From Catenovulum agarivorans DS-2 (GTDB taxonomy: Bacteria; Pseudomonadota; Gammaproteobacteria; Enterobacterales; Alteromonadaceae), in assembly GCF_000568405.1 (NCBI RefSeq), contig NZ_ARZY01000027.1, forward strand, positions 1 through 64,000: a DNA stretch of 64,000 bases. Reading direction: 5' to 3'. Under the pieces are notes generated by a model. It did no database searches. It was not told the origin of the DNA and worked only from the letters and a program-made list of their open reading frames with translations. A program made the translations under genes and the position numbers. Positions 56,801-64,000 of this stretch are shown here, in pieces; position 1 is the stretch's first letter, and each line of letters begins with the position of its first letter.

Positions 56801-58752
56801 TACCTGAAACGGGTGATAAACTATTCCAATACAACGACGCAAATGAGTTAATAGCTTACTCTGAAGGACAAAATTTGGGTAGTGGTTGCGCCTTACCCTC
56901 ACAAGGTAAGGTTGAACTAACATATACAGATAGAGGGCTTCTAGACAAAACGATTTATTCGCCGACTAGCTTCATTGATAGGGATTATGACAAAAATGGC
57001 AACATAGAGACATTAACCAGGGTAGGTGAGCAAGGGACCAATAAATGGGAGTATTTTTACAATGACGTTAACTTGCTTGTTCAAGAAGCTATGTTAATTG
57101 ACGAGCATACATTTATCACTGATTACGAACGTCACGGGAACGGCTACCTAAACTCAATTACTTACCCTTCAGGCTATAAGGTTGATTTTCAACCTAATTC
57201 TTTAGGGCAGCCAACTATGGCTGCTTTAGTTAGCGAAGGTTCAGCAAGCAACTATTTAGCGAGCAGTATCAGATATCACGCAAATGGTTCGGTTAGCACA
57301 TTTAACTATGCAAATGGAGCTGCATATCAACAAACACTAAACGCTAAGCAATTGCCTGAAAACATTTCTGTAAGCTTCCCTTGGTCAGGTGTTGGCAAAC
57401 CACCTGCGATTGATTTAACCTATCGTTATGATTCTAATGACAATATTTATCGTATTGAAAACGCGTTAGATACAACTAAACATATATACAATACCTATGA
57501 TGAATTAAACCGATTAGTTAAATCAACCGGTGCATGGGGTAGTGCCCAATTTCAATATGATCCTGTCAGCAATTTACGCAAGCGAAAAATTAACAACCAC
57601 AACGCAATGACGTTGGCTGTAAATAGCAGAAACAGAGTATCGACCGTTTGGGATTCTAAAAATGGTAATCGGACATTTAGCCACGACACGCGTGGAAATG
57701 TTACAAACAACGGTAAACTGACGTTTGTATATAACGACGATAATCAAGTAGAAAGCACTAGTGGTTTGCAGAGTGCGTCGTTTGAATATGATGGTAACTT
57801 AAAGCGTGTAAAACAAACCATCAACGGTAAAACCAAATATTTTGTGTATACGACTGAAGCTGGTTTGGTTGCCCAATTCACGCCTAGTACTAATACGTTT
57901 GACGAGTACATTAGAGCAGGTAAGGTTTCAGTAGCACGCCTGACTAGCAGAATTGGCCATAGTGGTAACTTAATTCGCAGAACTAGAGGTGAAGTATTAT
58001 GGCAAAAAGAATATATGCCATTTGGATTCGTGCTAAATAATACTAACGTAACGCTATCTTCTGGAACATTGGGTTACACGGGGCATGTAGAGGATGATAG
58101 TGGTTTGGTGTATATGCAGGCACGATACTATGATCCGTTGATTGGGCGGTTTTATTCGAATGATCCGGTTGGTTTTACGGGCGACATAACAACTTTCAAT
58201 AGATATTCTTACGTTGGAAATAACCCCTACTCTTACATAGATCCAGATGGTACAACTAGGTATAAATTTGATTTTTCATTCAAAGTAGCTCTGGGTAAAG
58301 GATTAGGAGCAGGTGTTTCGTTTACTGTAGATACTGAATCATTAGAGATCTCTGCTGGGGCGGGGGGAACGTTGAGAACTGGTGCCGCAGCGGGCTTTGA
58401 GTTATCTCTGGGTTCAGAAGCGAGTTCAACTAGAGGTAATTCTGCCGTGCTAGAAGGTACAGCAGACTTAACCCTTGGGGGAGGTGAGGAATCAGTAAAA
58501 ATAGAAGGTAAGTTAGATTCGGAAAATGGCTTGACGGGTGATGTGAAACTGGAGTCGGCGCTAAAAATTGATGGAAATGGACTTAATTTGAATCCACAAT
58601 TGGGAATAAGTGCTGGAGTTGGAGGAAAGGGAGAAGTTAATTTGTCGATACCAGAAACATTAAAAAATACTAAACAAGCAATTAGCGACTTCAGTGAAGG
58701 GCTTTCAAATGCACTTAAGTCATGTGCTGAATCTCCGGGGACAGCTTGCTGA
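53827..58752 (+). CDS. RHS/YD-repeat protein with variable C-terminal domain
   Basis: 1641 residues, with AGGAGG directly upstream of the ATG. A long signal peptide ends near residue 40 (AHA-SQ). An N-terminal region of about 450 residues (GDRIDISSGQVSFYREV ... ) precedes many YD repeats of the form YxxxGxxxxx between about 600 and 1400. The conserved RHS core end is at about 1440-1480 (GYTGHVEDDSGLVYMQARYYDPLIGRFYSNDPVGF, then NRYSYVGNNPYSYIDPDG). The last 160 residues are glycine- and serine-rich, with TVDTESLEISAGAGG; no known toxin motif is seen. The usual DHLGSP-type motif before the core end is missing and replaced by GHSGNLIRRTRG. It is likely an exported, possibly polymorphic toxin or surface scaffold, unrelated to glycan use. 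Confidence 0.88.
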   Translation: MSKKFNFVQMGTYLQVLSRSFKYVIAAALMSIGNLQAHASQFDDTFHEAKVMSNIEDSYLELEKLRNSDFAMLDSGLVGDRIDISSGQVSFYREVVSIPGNSKIPVSYGHTLMDRLDWQDDVPEITTRIYTGQGSNSASPWKQNRCTKGATYDPVYITAYVWKDYSFSNPRYEPKKVNLPPNRHKSQLILKTNGGKSQTLFNFGGKFYEATNYFNKYGEPTFVTQDKWLVFCESDTINHTTAKGEGFVAVSPNGLTYTFDRLFYTELALDSGERTYTDPMHNHIFGDGTFKANGLNFAKAQMKASKVEDEHGNWVKYEYNSKGLVTRIHSNDGREITRQTELTNSANQKYDLIQANGRSWKYYHYTNENKLVLPDDTFWYSRRKIGRRGSKGFLHTDIGSDEFCVPRYQGWDASIWHPSGAKVKFVFKPVTTLYAGNSNTPKGNKHACNDIDIGVEPELNYHLASYQGVSGYNVTSKQLELPDGTKYHWGYKYEPLPSDTTPVPTEKWVEVKEPDGTVNKHWVNRDYYSPLFGKTIKTETYKKGADTADPSQATQITEYEYNADSDEPLFVATQVVPTDNMQSYYINYLNSMKVQYKDPNGNIDNYITNYKYNKGQLADGFSFDKPVKVSAYREVANQQADERISEIEYQNDLDSYKLLLPKSTKLNGTLINEWEYFDNGSLKIHKQFGSIVSQYTYHQNDQLCPSSTCIGNLKTVTKPVDINNGAYRTTYFNDFKRGTPQSIIRPDSEELQYSVDDNGWLISQRNAKTYVTSYAYNDLGWLTSIDLPSDANDIDISYQLDTSNFSIIKTTVQGDSTTQIYYDALYRPVQSSTGKSWTFKKYNHNNQLVYESFPTATDWEHKGYGRITEFDELGRLSSIKRKTVLGTDQLETYRYLHNNIVQKIDAKGHITNTQKSGYKSPNDGNVILIESPEVSNNGHVKTKLTYNKLGQIQSITQFGETVYSDGYFKVSENQYKHSYFYDARQRLCRHSVPETGDKLFQYNDANELIAYSEGQNLGSGCALPSQGKVELTYTDRGLLDKTIYSPTSFIDRDYDKNGNIETLTRVGEQGTNKWEYFYNDVNLLVQEAMLIDEHTFITDYERHGNGYLNSITYPSGYKVDFQPNSLGQPTMAALVSEGSASNYLASSIRYHANGSVSTFNYANGAAYQQTLNAKQLPENISVSFPWSGVGKPPAIDLTYRYDSNDNIYRIENALDTTKHIYNTYDELNRLVKSTGAWGSAQFQYDPVSNLRKRKINNHNAMTLAVNSRNRVSTVWDSKNGNRTFSHDTRGNVTNNGKLTFVYNDDNQVESTSGLQSASFEYDGNLKRVKQTINGKTKYFVYTTEAGLVAQFTPSTNTFDEYIRAGKVSVARLTSRIGHSGNLIRRTRGEVLWQKEYMPFGFVLNNTNVTLSSGTLGYTGHVEDDSGLVYMQARYYDPLIGRFYSNDPVGFTGDITTFNRYSYVGNNPYSYIDPDGTTRYKFDFSFKVALGKGLGAGVSFTVDTESLEISAGAGGTLRTGAAAGFELSLGSEASSTRGNSAVLEGTADLTLGGGEESVKIEGKLDSENGLTGDVKLESALKIDGNGLNLNPQLGISAGVGGKGEVNLSIPETLKNTKQAISDFSEGLSNALKSCAESPGTAC

Positions 58753-58753
58753 T

Positions 58754-59221
58754 ATGAATACCAAGAAGTTTTACATCGCAATGTTGTTAATCTCTACAGT
58801 TTTTGGAGCGTATCTTTCAGCTAAAGTTGTAGAAAATTTCAACTCTAAAAATTGGCCGACAGTATCTGGAATTGTTGAAACAAGTCACATAAAGCAATTA
58901 AAGAAAAGTACAAATTATTTAATTCAAATTGAATATAGCTACTTCGTAAATGGTGTTGAATATCTTAATGATAGATTCTCCGTAATGAATAATGGCGTGC
59001 CCCATGAAGAAGCAAAACGTTTATTGAGTAAGTATTCAAAAGGTCAGCAGGTTCAGATTCGTTACGAGCCTACAAATCCGCAAGCATCTGTACTTGAAGC
59101 AGAAATAAATTATTTATTAATATTTGTCTGGTTTGTTGTTGTGATTTTATTTATGTATTCAATCTATAAAATTTGGTCATCATGTTATTCAGAAAACAAA
59201 GACACTTGTGCTAAGTTTTGA
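58754..59221 (+). CDS. DUF3592-like membrane protein
   Basis: 155 residues from the ATG at 58754, one base after the RHS stop; a longer frame starts inside the RHS gene. It has an N-terminal membrane segment (residues 5-22), a soluble domain with WPTVSGIVETSHI and IRYEPTNPQASVLEAE, and a second membrane segment at about 118-140, which is the DUF3592 pattern. The tight spacing suggests co-expression with the RHS gene, and a small membrane protein in this place could be an immunity or accessory protein; that is inference only. Confidence 0.65.
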   Translation: MNTKKFYIAMLLISTVFGAYLSAKVVENFNSKNWPTVSGIVETSHIKQLKKSTNYLIQIEYSYFVNGVEYLNDRFSVMNNGVPHEEAKRLLSKYSKGQQVQIRYEPTNPQASVLEAEINYLLIFVWFVVVILFMYSIYKIWSSCYSENKDTCAKF

Positions 59222-59402
59222 ATCCAAAGCCTCAACTTTGAAGTTCTGGATGTGAATGCATCCCTGACGAGCGAAAGCGAACCCTAGCAATATTTGTTCT
59301 AGCTTGACGGGGTTTGGGGTGGATGCCTCGCCAGAGTTGCTAGAGCGGTTTCTTATTTCTGACTTTTATTAACTCGTTAGGTGGACTAGAAAGCATTAGA
59401 TT

Positions 59403-59822
59403 ATGACTAGACATATTGTTTTAAGCTCGATTGGTATTCTTGCATTAAGTATATTTTACCTGGCCAATTATGGGGAAGAATCAATTAAAGTGGGTAGTGT
59501 AAATGGAATTTCAATCGGTGATTCAAAGAGTCAAGCTTACGAAAATTTACACACCTTCCTCGCCAAGTACAGAAATAGGGGGGACAAAATTTTTATACGA
59601 ATAAGGGTATCAGGGCACACTGCAGAGGAATTAGCCACTGACCCAGGATTTGGTGTGCTAATCGAGCCTAGATTTCACAAAATTGGCAAAAATAAGTTTC
59701 AGGAGAAAGATCGGTGGGTGTTTTATCTAAACGCAGATTCGTTAGACGTGATTGAATTAAGGTTTGAAAACAATAAGCTGGTGGAGGTATATCGAAATAA
59801 GAGACTCTTCGAATTGCCATAA
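59403..59822 (+). CDS. small membrane-anchored protein, unknown
   Basis: 139 residues with an N-terminal hydrophobic anchor at about 5-21. The soluble part starts with VGSVNGISIGDSKSQAYENLHTFL, similar in shape to the IGMSxxEV turn of BamE/SmpA-like domains, and continues as alternating strands rich in charged residues. I do not recognise a family. It lies 181 bases after the DUF3592 gene, in the RHS island, where immunity genes often sit. The upstream gap 59222-59402 shows no other gene. Confidence 0.5.
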   Translation: MTRHIVLSSIGILALSIFYLANYGEESIKVGSVNGISIGDSKSQAYENLHTFLAKYRNRGDKIFIRIRVSGHTAEELATDPGFGVLIEPRFHKIGKNKFQEKDRWVFYLNADSLDVIELRFENNKLVEVYRNKRLFELP

Positions 59823-60057
59823 CTATGGGTAAGTATGGAATTTAACCAGATCCGCTAACTTTGGACACTTACCCTAAGTAATATTATTCAATTCAAATTC
59901 GCAGGGCTGAAATAGCCAATAGGCAAAGCAAGTATTGATGAAGCTGATTCAAAAAGAAAAGTTGACGCAAAAGCGAAATAAGTTGCTTCAGCCAGTCCTT
60001 GGCTGAAATAACTTGAGTTGCATTTACATGCTTGTGGCTGATGTTCTTAGGTTGTTT

Positions 60058-61005
60058 TTAATCAAATTGCTTTTCAAAAAATCTGACATAATCAACTTGA
60101 ATTTGCTCTGGCAGCATTGAGTCGTCGATGGCTTTGGTGTTGCCTAAAAAGGTGCCTAAGCCAGTTAACCAAATATTGATGTCGTTGTGCTTGTATTTGC
60201 TGGCTGGAAATTCAGTTTCGCTGACCATTTTGCCATCAAAGAAATAGCGCAGGTGAGTAGGGGTGAACTCTAATCCGTACACATGAAAGTCGGTAAAGAC
60301 AGTGTCATCGGTAAAACGAATTTGTTTGGTACCCACTTTATTCTGGGTACGGCCTGGGTCTTCTGTACCTGGCTCTGGCTTCCATTGATGCGCATCTGTT
60401 TGGTAGTGTTGCGGATCTATCGAGTCATTTTCAAAGGGGTCTAATTCAATATGGCTGGTTATGTCTTTACTGGCTAATGGATCAAACTCAAGGTCACTCG
60501 GGTCTTTATCTACCGTTAAATCTTTCATCATCCAAAACGAGGTATGCCAACCCGCACCTTTTGGTGTTTTTAATCTGGCCTCGTAATATCCGTAACGGAA
60601 TAACTTATTTGAGATAATGCCGCCACCTGTGTATTGCACCACACCTGCAGGCTCGTCACCTTCTTGTTGGCCTGGTTGTAACCAATGGTTTTGTGGGCAT
60701 TCCACGGTTTCTTTGCGTAAATGAATACGCAGCAAGCCGCCAGATACTGTATTGTTTTCTGCTTTTTGTTGACTCCAATGTTTGCAGTCTAAACGATAGT
60801 GCCATTTTATTTCGTCTACTGCGTTGCCACTAAATTCATCAGACCAAGTGAGTTTATAACCTGCAAGTGCATCGGTTTGATAGGGTTTAACCTTTAGATC
60901 GCTGGTCGGGTCTATTTCGGTTGATATGTTATTGCTGCCGCATGCCGTTAAACTTGCAGCAAAACAGGCTGAGGCTAAGCTTTTAAATAAGATTTTGTTC
61001 GACAT
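60058..61005 (-). CDS. GH16 family endo-galactanase/carrageenase lipoprotein
   Basis: 315 residues from the ATG at 61005 (AAGAG upstream); earlier starts overlap the upstream gene. Lipoprotein signal with Cys22 (LTAC). The jelly-roll starts near LTWSDEFSG (52-60). The GH16 catalytic motif is ELDPFE with Glu187 as nucleophile, Asp189 and Glu192 as acid/base; GWHTSFWMM before it and DFHVYGLEFTPTHLRYFFDG after it fit the family. GH16 members cut beta-linkages in agar, porphyran, kappa-carrageenan, furcellaran or laminarin; the Pro and Phe in the motif are not typical of the standard agarase or kappa-carrageenase forms I know, so subfamily is open. It follows the FAD oxidoreductase by 23 bases on the same strand. 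Confidence 0.85.
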   Translation of the reverse strand: MSNKILFKSLASACFAASLTACGSNNISTEIDPTSDLKVKPYQTDALAGYKLTWSDEFSGNAVDEIKWHYRLDCKHWSQQKAENNTVSGGLLRIHLRKETVECPQNHWLQPGQQEGDEPAGVVQYTGGGIISNKLFRYGYYEARLKTPKGAGWHTSFWMMKDLTVDKDPSDLEFDPLASKDITSHIELDPFENDSIDPQHYQTDAHQWKPEPGTEDPGRTQNKVGTKQIRFTDDTVFTDFHVYGLEFTPTHLRYFFDGKMVSETEFPASKYKHNDINIWLTGLGTFLGNTKAIDDSMLPEQIQVDYVRFFEKQFD

Positions 61006-61028
61006 AACTTTTACTCTTTTTGACTTGT

Positions 61029-62873
61029 TCATGCGTAACATCTAACTTCAAATAATTTAATATCAGGGCAGCCGTAGGTTTCTAGCAAATTTAACCTAAA
61101 ACCACTGACTTGAGTTTGCTCGAAGTTGAATTTAATCAAGCGACGCTGGTTATCTTCTATTTCAGCAAGTAGTTGCCATTGGCCGTTAATCAGCAGTTCA
61201 GCATTTAAAGATTTTAATAACTCAACTGGAATTTTGGTGGTGTAAGCTTCAGTCTCACGTGTGTTTTTTAACATCATAATATTCTTTTTGACATTAGTAT
61301 CACATTTAACTTCAATGGCTGAAATTGCGACTGGCTTATCCCACTCAAACGTGACAGATGCATTTAAGCCATCTGATTTCCAATGGTGCACTTCGCCACG
61401 CTCGTCACGCGACATGCCATCAACTAAATTTTTAACGTCACCACTGGCGGTTGATGACGCACTAATTCGGTCAGCTGTTGCTGCAAAGTTAGCTGAGTCT
61501 TGTGCGTATCTTTGTGGAATATAGGCATCGTCACGTAATAACTGTTCTTGCAACTCAAGCATATAGTCTTGAGTAATGGCGCGCGGAAGTACTTGGTGTT
61601 TAATACAAAGTGCTGCTGCTGTTCCAACAGCTTGGCCTTGGACTGCACATGTACCCATTACGCGAGAAGATGATAATGCAACATGGGTTTGGCTAATATT
61701 TCGACCAGCAAACAACAAGTTTTCTATGTTGCGTGAGTATAATGAACGGAATGGGATTTGATACACTTCATCAAAATGTTCATGCCAAAAGCTCGGTGGT
61801 TCAGCTAGGTTTTCGATACCGCCTGGGTTGTGTTCATCTAATGGCCAACCACCAAATGCAACTGCGTCATCAAACTGTTTTAGGTTGAGTTGGTCTGGTT
61901 CTGACAAAATATAGTCACCAATAAAACGACGTGATTCACGGCGACCAGGCAATGAACCTACCCAGTCTAACGCAAAGTTGTCGGCTTCTGGATATAAACC
62001 TGAATTTTTCACATGATCCCAAACACCGTAGGCATAACCCATTAAACGGTGCATATCGGTTTCGGCTGTGCCGATAATGTCGTCTTTACTGCCAACTTCG
62101 ACCCACCAAAAACCTTCTACAAATGGGATAATACGTCTGTCGGGATGGGTTGATTCTGCATCAAATGGAATCGCAAAAGGTGGTGCTTTGTAATCCATTT
62201 TTTTACCCATATCGCGTGATGACAACAATATTGTTGCACCCATTTGCCAGCCATCTGGCTCTTTTGGTGCATATTTTTCACCAAACTCGTCTTGACCTTC
62301 ACGGCCTGTACGATAAAGAGCCCCAGCCGTTGCGGCCATTAATCCATCACCTGAACAATCGATAAAAATATCCGCATTAACAGTAATTAACGACTCAGTG
62401 CTCATTTGCCACAACAAAATTGATTTAATTTTGTTGTCTTCCGTGAATGACCGAACAGCTTGAGTGTTTAGCATTAACGTTAGATTTTCTTCTCTGGTAA
62501 CGAAGTCGTATAAAACGTGATCCCAAACAGTGAATGAATGCTGCTCGTTGCAAAAACGGTTTAATAATAAAATTTCTTCTAAAATACCAGTTTCTCGTTC
62601 AGGCAAGCCACTTTTTAATTTGGTTACGCCGTGTACTATCACGCGGATTTCACTTGATGCATTGCCACCGAGTACTGAGCGGTCTTGCACTAATAATACT
62701 TTTGCGCCATTGCGTGCCGCAGCAACAGCGGCGCAAATACCTGCCATACCTCCACCTACGACAGTAACTTCATAGTTAACTGTTTTTGCGCGAATTGGCG
62801 TTTTCATCCCTTCACTACCCATTTGAATCCATTGGTCACATGAGCGATCAGCTAAATTAATTAAATTTGTCAT
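61029..62873 (-). CDS. FAD-dependent oxidoreductase with C-terminal beta-sandwich domain
   Basis: 614 residues from the ATG at 62873. The dinucleotide-binding motif VVGGGMAGICAA is at 38-49, with LGGNASSEIRV and later DIFIDCSGDGLMAATAGA and LLFAGRNISQTHVALSSSRVMGTCAVQGQAVGTAAA typical of the PF12831-type FAD oxidoreductases common in glycan loci. The last 150 residues (ISASSTASGDVKNLVDGM ... VSGFRLNLLETYG) look like an F5/8C-type beta-sandwich. No signal peptide is seen, so the enzyme is probably cytoplasmic. It is co-transcribed with the GH16 gene and divergent from the IclR regulator. The reaction is not known; sugar oxidation is a guess. Confidence 0.82.
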   Translation of the reverse strand: MTNLINLADRSCDQWIQMGSEGMKTPIRAKTVNYEVTVVGGGMAGICAAVAAARNGAKVLLVQDRSVLGGNASSEIRVIVHGVTKLKSGLPERETGILEEILLLNRFCNEQHSFTVWDHVLYDFVTREENLTLMLNTQAVRSFTEDNKIKSILLWQMSTESLITVNADIFIDCSGDGLMAATAGALYRTGREGQDEFGEKYAPKEPDGWQMGATILLSSRDMGKKMDYKAPPFAIPFDAESTHPDRRIIPFVEGFWWVEVGSKDDIIGTAETDMHRLMGYAYGVWDHVKNSGLYPEADNFALDWVGSLPGRRESRRFIGDYILSEPDQLNLKQFDDAVAFGGWPLDEHNPGGIENLAEPPSFWHEHFDEVYQIPFRSLYSRNIENLLFAGRNISQTHVALSSSRVMGTCAVQGQAVGTAAALCIKHQVLPRAITQDYMLELQEQLLRDDAYIPQRYAQDSANFAATADRISASSTASGDVKNLVDGMSRDERGEVHHWKSDGLNASVTFEWDKPVAISAIEVKCDTNVKKNIMMLKNTRETEAYTTKIPVELLKSLNAELLINGQWQLLAEIEDNQRRLIKFNFEQTQVSGFRLNLLETYGCPDIKLFEVRCYA

Positions 62874-62899
62874 TTGCACTTCTGTCTTAACGTTTGAGT

Positions 62900-62951
62900 A
62901 ATATCTATAATAGCAATTAAAATTAATTTATCAATATCTAATATAGCAATT
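62900..62951. promoter_or_regulatory. two direct repeats in the FAD-oxidoreductase/iclR divergent promoter
   Basis: AATATCTATAATAGCAATT (62900-62918) and AATATCTAATATAGCAATT (62933-62951) are 17/19 identical and start 33 bases apart, about three helical turns. They are good candidates for IclR binding sites. The first shares AATATCTATAATAG with the palindrome at 21568-21588. Confidence 0.6.
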
Positions 62952-63046
62952 GTTTTACAAGTTGATGTTTTTATGTGCGTTAATATCGAGAGATTAATTT
63001 GGATTATGTTACAATTTAAACGTTTTTAATTACGAATAGGTCAGGT

Positions 63047-63811
63047 ATGAAATCTAAGGGTGGTGCACAGGCTAATCAAAGTATTTTGGATGGCATCCGT
63101 GTTTTGCAGGCAATTGCAGGCTCTGAGAAACCAATTGGCGGTAAAGATTTATGTGAGTTGCTCGGGCTTGAAAGTACTCGTGCCAACAGACTGTTAAAAA
63201 CCCTTGCATCAATGGGGATGACAGAGCAAACCAAGGGGCGTAAATACATTGCTGGGCCGGGTATTCATGTTTTATCCGCACAAAGTTTGTATGGCTCGGG
63301 TTTATTGTGCAGTGCTATTCCAACTTTAGAGAAACTAGGACGTTTTAATTTAACAGTTGCTATGGGGGTGCTGTGGTACGACACTGTTTCGTTTATTTAT
63401 CACGCCAATCCAGGTATGTCGTCTGCTGAAGCAATTGGCCGAGTAGGGGTAATGCCTGCAACCTGCAGTGGTATCGGCCTTGCTTTATTAGCAAGAACGC
63501 CGATAGAAAGTTTGATTGATGTATATAAAGATAAAGAAATCCCTAATTTCCAAAACGGATTAGATCAACTTATTTCTGAACTAGAAAAAATTCGCCAGCA
63601 AGGTTATGTGCGTTTTCAAGGCATACAAAATGGTATCGAACCGACAGGTAACAGGTGCTCAATTGCGGTGGAAGTCGGCTCGCCCGCAAATTCCGCAATT
63701 GCCATGCAAGGTGAAATTGATGATGTGTTGGTGCAAGAATTAGTACCTATTTTAATCCAAGCAAAAGAAGGAATTGAACAGCAGTTGCATATTATTAAGC
63801 CACATGAATAA
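63047..63811 (+). CDS. IclR family transcriptional regulator
   Basis: 254 residues. The N-terminal winged HTH covers about residues 12-70 (SILDGIRVLQAIAGSEKPIGGKDLCELLGLESTRANRLLKTLASMGMTEQ in part: ILDGIRVLQAI and NRLLKTL). The effector-binding domain (about 80-245) has the VMPATCSGIGLALLA segment near the ligand pocket, and ends with the SIAVEVGSPANSAIAMQG region. IclR proteins usually control sugar or aromatic catabolism and often regulate a divergent gene; here that is the FAD oxidoreductase-GH16 operon, with paired direct repeats in between. Effector not known. Confidence 0.9.
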   Translation: MKSKGGAQANQSILDGIRVLQAIAGSEKPIGGKDLCELLGLESTRANRLLKTLASMGMTEQTKGRKYIAGPGIHVLSAQSLYGSGLLCSAIPTLEKLGRFNLTVAMGVLWYDTVSFIYHANPGMSSAEAIGRVGVMPATCSGIGLALLARTPIESLIDVYKDKEIPNFQNGLDQLISELEKIRQQGYVRFQGIQNGIEPTGNRCSIAVEVGSPANSAIAMQGEIDDVLVQELVPILIQAKEGIEQQLHIIKPHE

Positions 63812-63816
63812 GGCCC

Positions 63817-63840
63817 TGCGTGAGGTTTTAGCCTCACGCA
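63817..63840 (+). terminator. hairpin after the IclR gene
   Basis: Nine-base stem (TGCGTGAGG / CCTCACGCA) with a six-base loop six bases past the stop. There is no clear T-run, so termination efficiency is uncertain. Confidence 0.6.
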
Positions 63841-64000
63841 AATTGTGTAAAAATGTTTGAGGTTATTTATTGAGTTTGAAAAATTCGATAAATTGGCATG
63901 GGGAATATACCCAAGCTACTTGAAGATGCGAGATTTCAGCAAGAGATAAAAAGCATTTAGACAAGGCATTGATTGAAGATAATGGTAATCCCTTTTCAAA
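63841..64000. other. right-edge non-coding stretch
   Basis: No open frame of note. The segment from about 63899, beginning GGGGAATATACCCAAGCTAC, has the look of a dispersed repeat or insertion-sequence end, but the window stops before this can be judged. Confidence 0.3.

Noticed and set aside
58233-58781. 182-residue minus-strand open frame at the end of the RHS gene
   Set aside because: Shadow of the glycine/serine-rich RHS tail; Pro/Ser-rich composition is the complement of Gly codons.
1-64000. CRISPR arrays, tRNA and rRNA genes
   Set aside because: No regularly spaced direct repeats and no cloverleaf or rRNA-like sequence was noticed in the intergenic regions.

Overview
The window looks like a chromosomal segment of a marine, algal-polysaccharide-degrading gammaproteobacterium of the Alteromonadales (Catenovulum/Paraglaciecola-like; inferred from the very large TonB-dependent receptors, the folX-yfcH pair, low GC and the enzyme repertoire, not from a database search). 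No rRNA, tRNA, CRISPR array or complete insertion sequence was found.

Region 1 (1-9.4 kb) is ordinary core genome: a moxR-DUF58-DUF4381-batA-batB operon (the last gene runs off the left edge), a DNA-deoxyinosine glycosylase, a small HTH protein, the yfcH-folX pair, an AI-2E family permease and a DUF285 repeat protein.

Region 2 (9.5-48.8 kb) is a large polysaccharide utilization locus whose substrate is most likely carrageenan. The anchor is a GH82 iota-carrageenase at 24695-26587: five residues recalled as functionally important in the characterised family member occur here with exactly the same spacing. A second, strongly diverged GH82-like lipoprotein (21653-23602) has lost two of them. 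Around these lie two TonB-receptor/Big2-lipoprotein pairs, two formylglycine sulfatases, two convergent clan GH-A lipoprotein hydrolases, a Tat-exported PhoD-like phosphoesterase, an FG-GAP/ASPIC lipoprotein, a periplasmic binding protein, and a Tat-exported molybdenum hydroxylase with its FeS subunit and XdhC chaperone. An enolase-superfamily enzyme, an acid-sugar MFS transporter and a FadR-type GntR regulator form a plus-strand operon. Together they suggest surface cleavage, desulfation, uptake, and perhaps periplasmic oxidation of the anhydro-sugar to its acid before import and ring opening. A ParD-like/methionine aminopeptidase pair sits inside this locus.

Region 3 (48.8-52.6 kb) has a third TonB receptor, an ECF sigma factor and a FecR-like protein reduced to its cytoplasmic 70 residues. 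Region 4 (52.9-59.8 kb) is an AT-rich RHS island: a small secreted protein ending in an RHS hallmark motif, a 1641-residue RHS protein and two small downstream membrane-anchored proteins. Region 5 (60.0-63.8 kb) returns to glycan use: a GH16 lipoprotein and an FAD oxidoreductase, divergent from an IclR regulator.

Three recurring inverted or direct repeat motifs in promoter regions look like operators and suggest at least three regulatory circuits linking these blocks.
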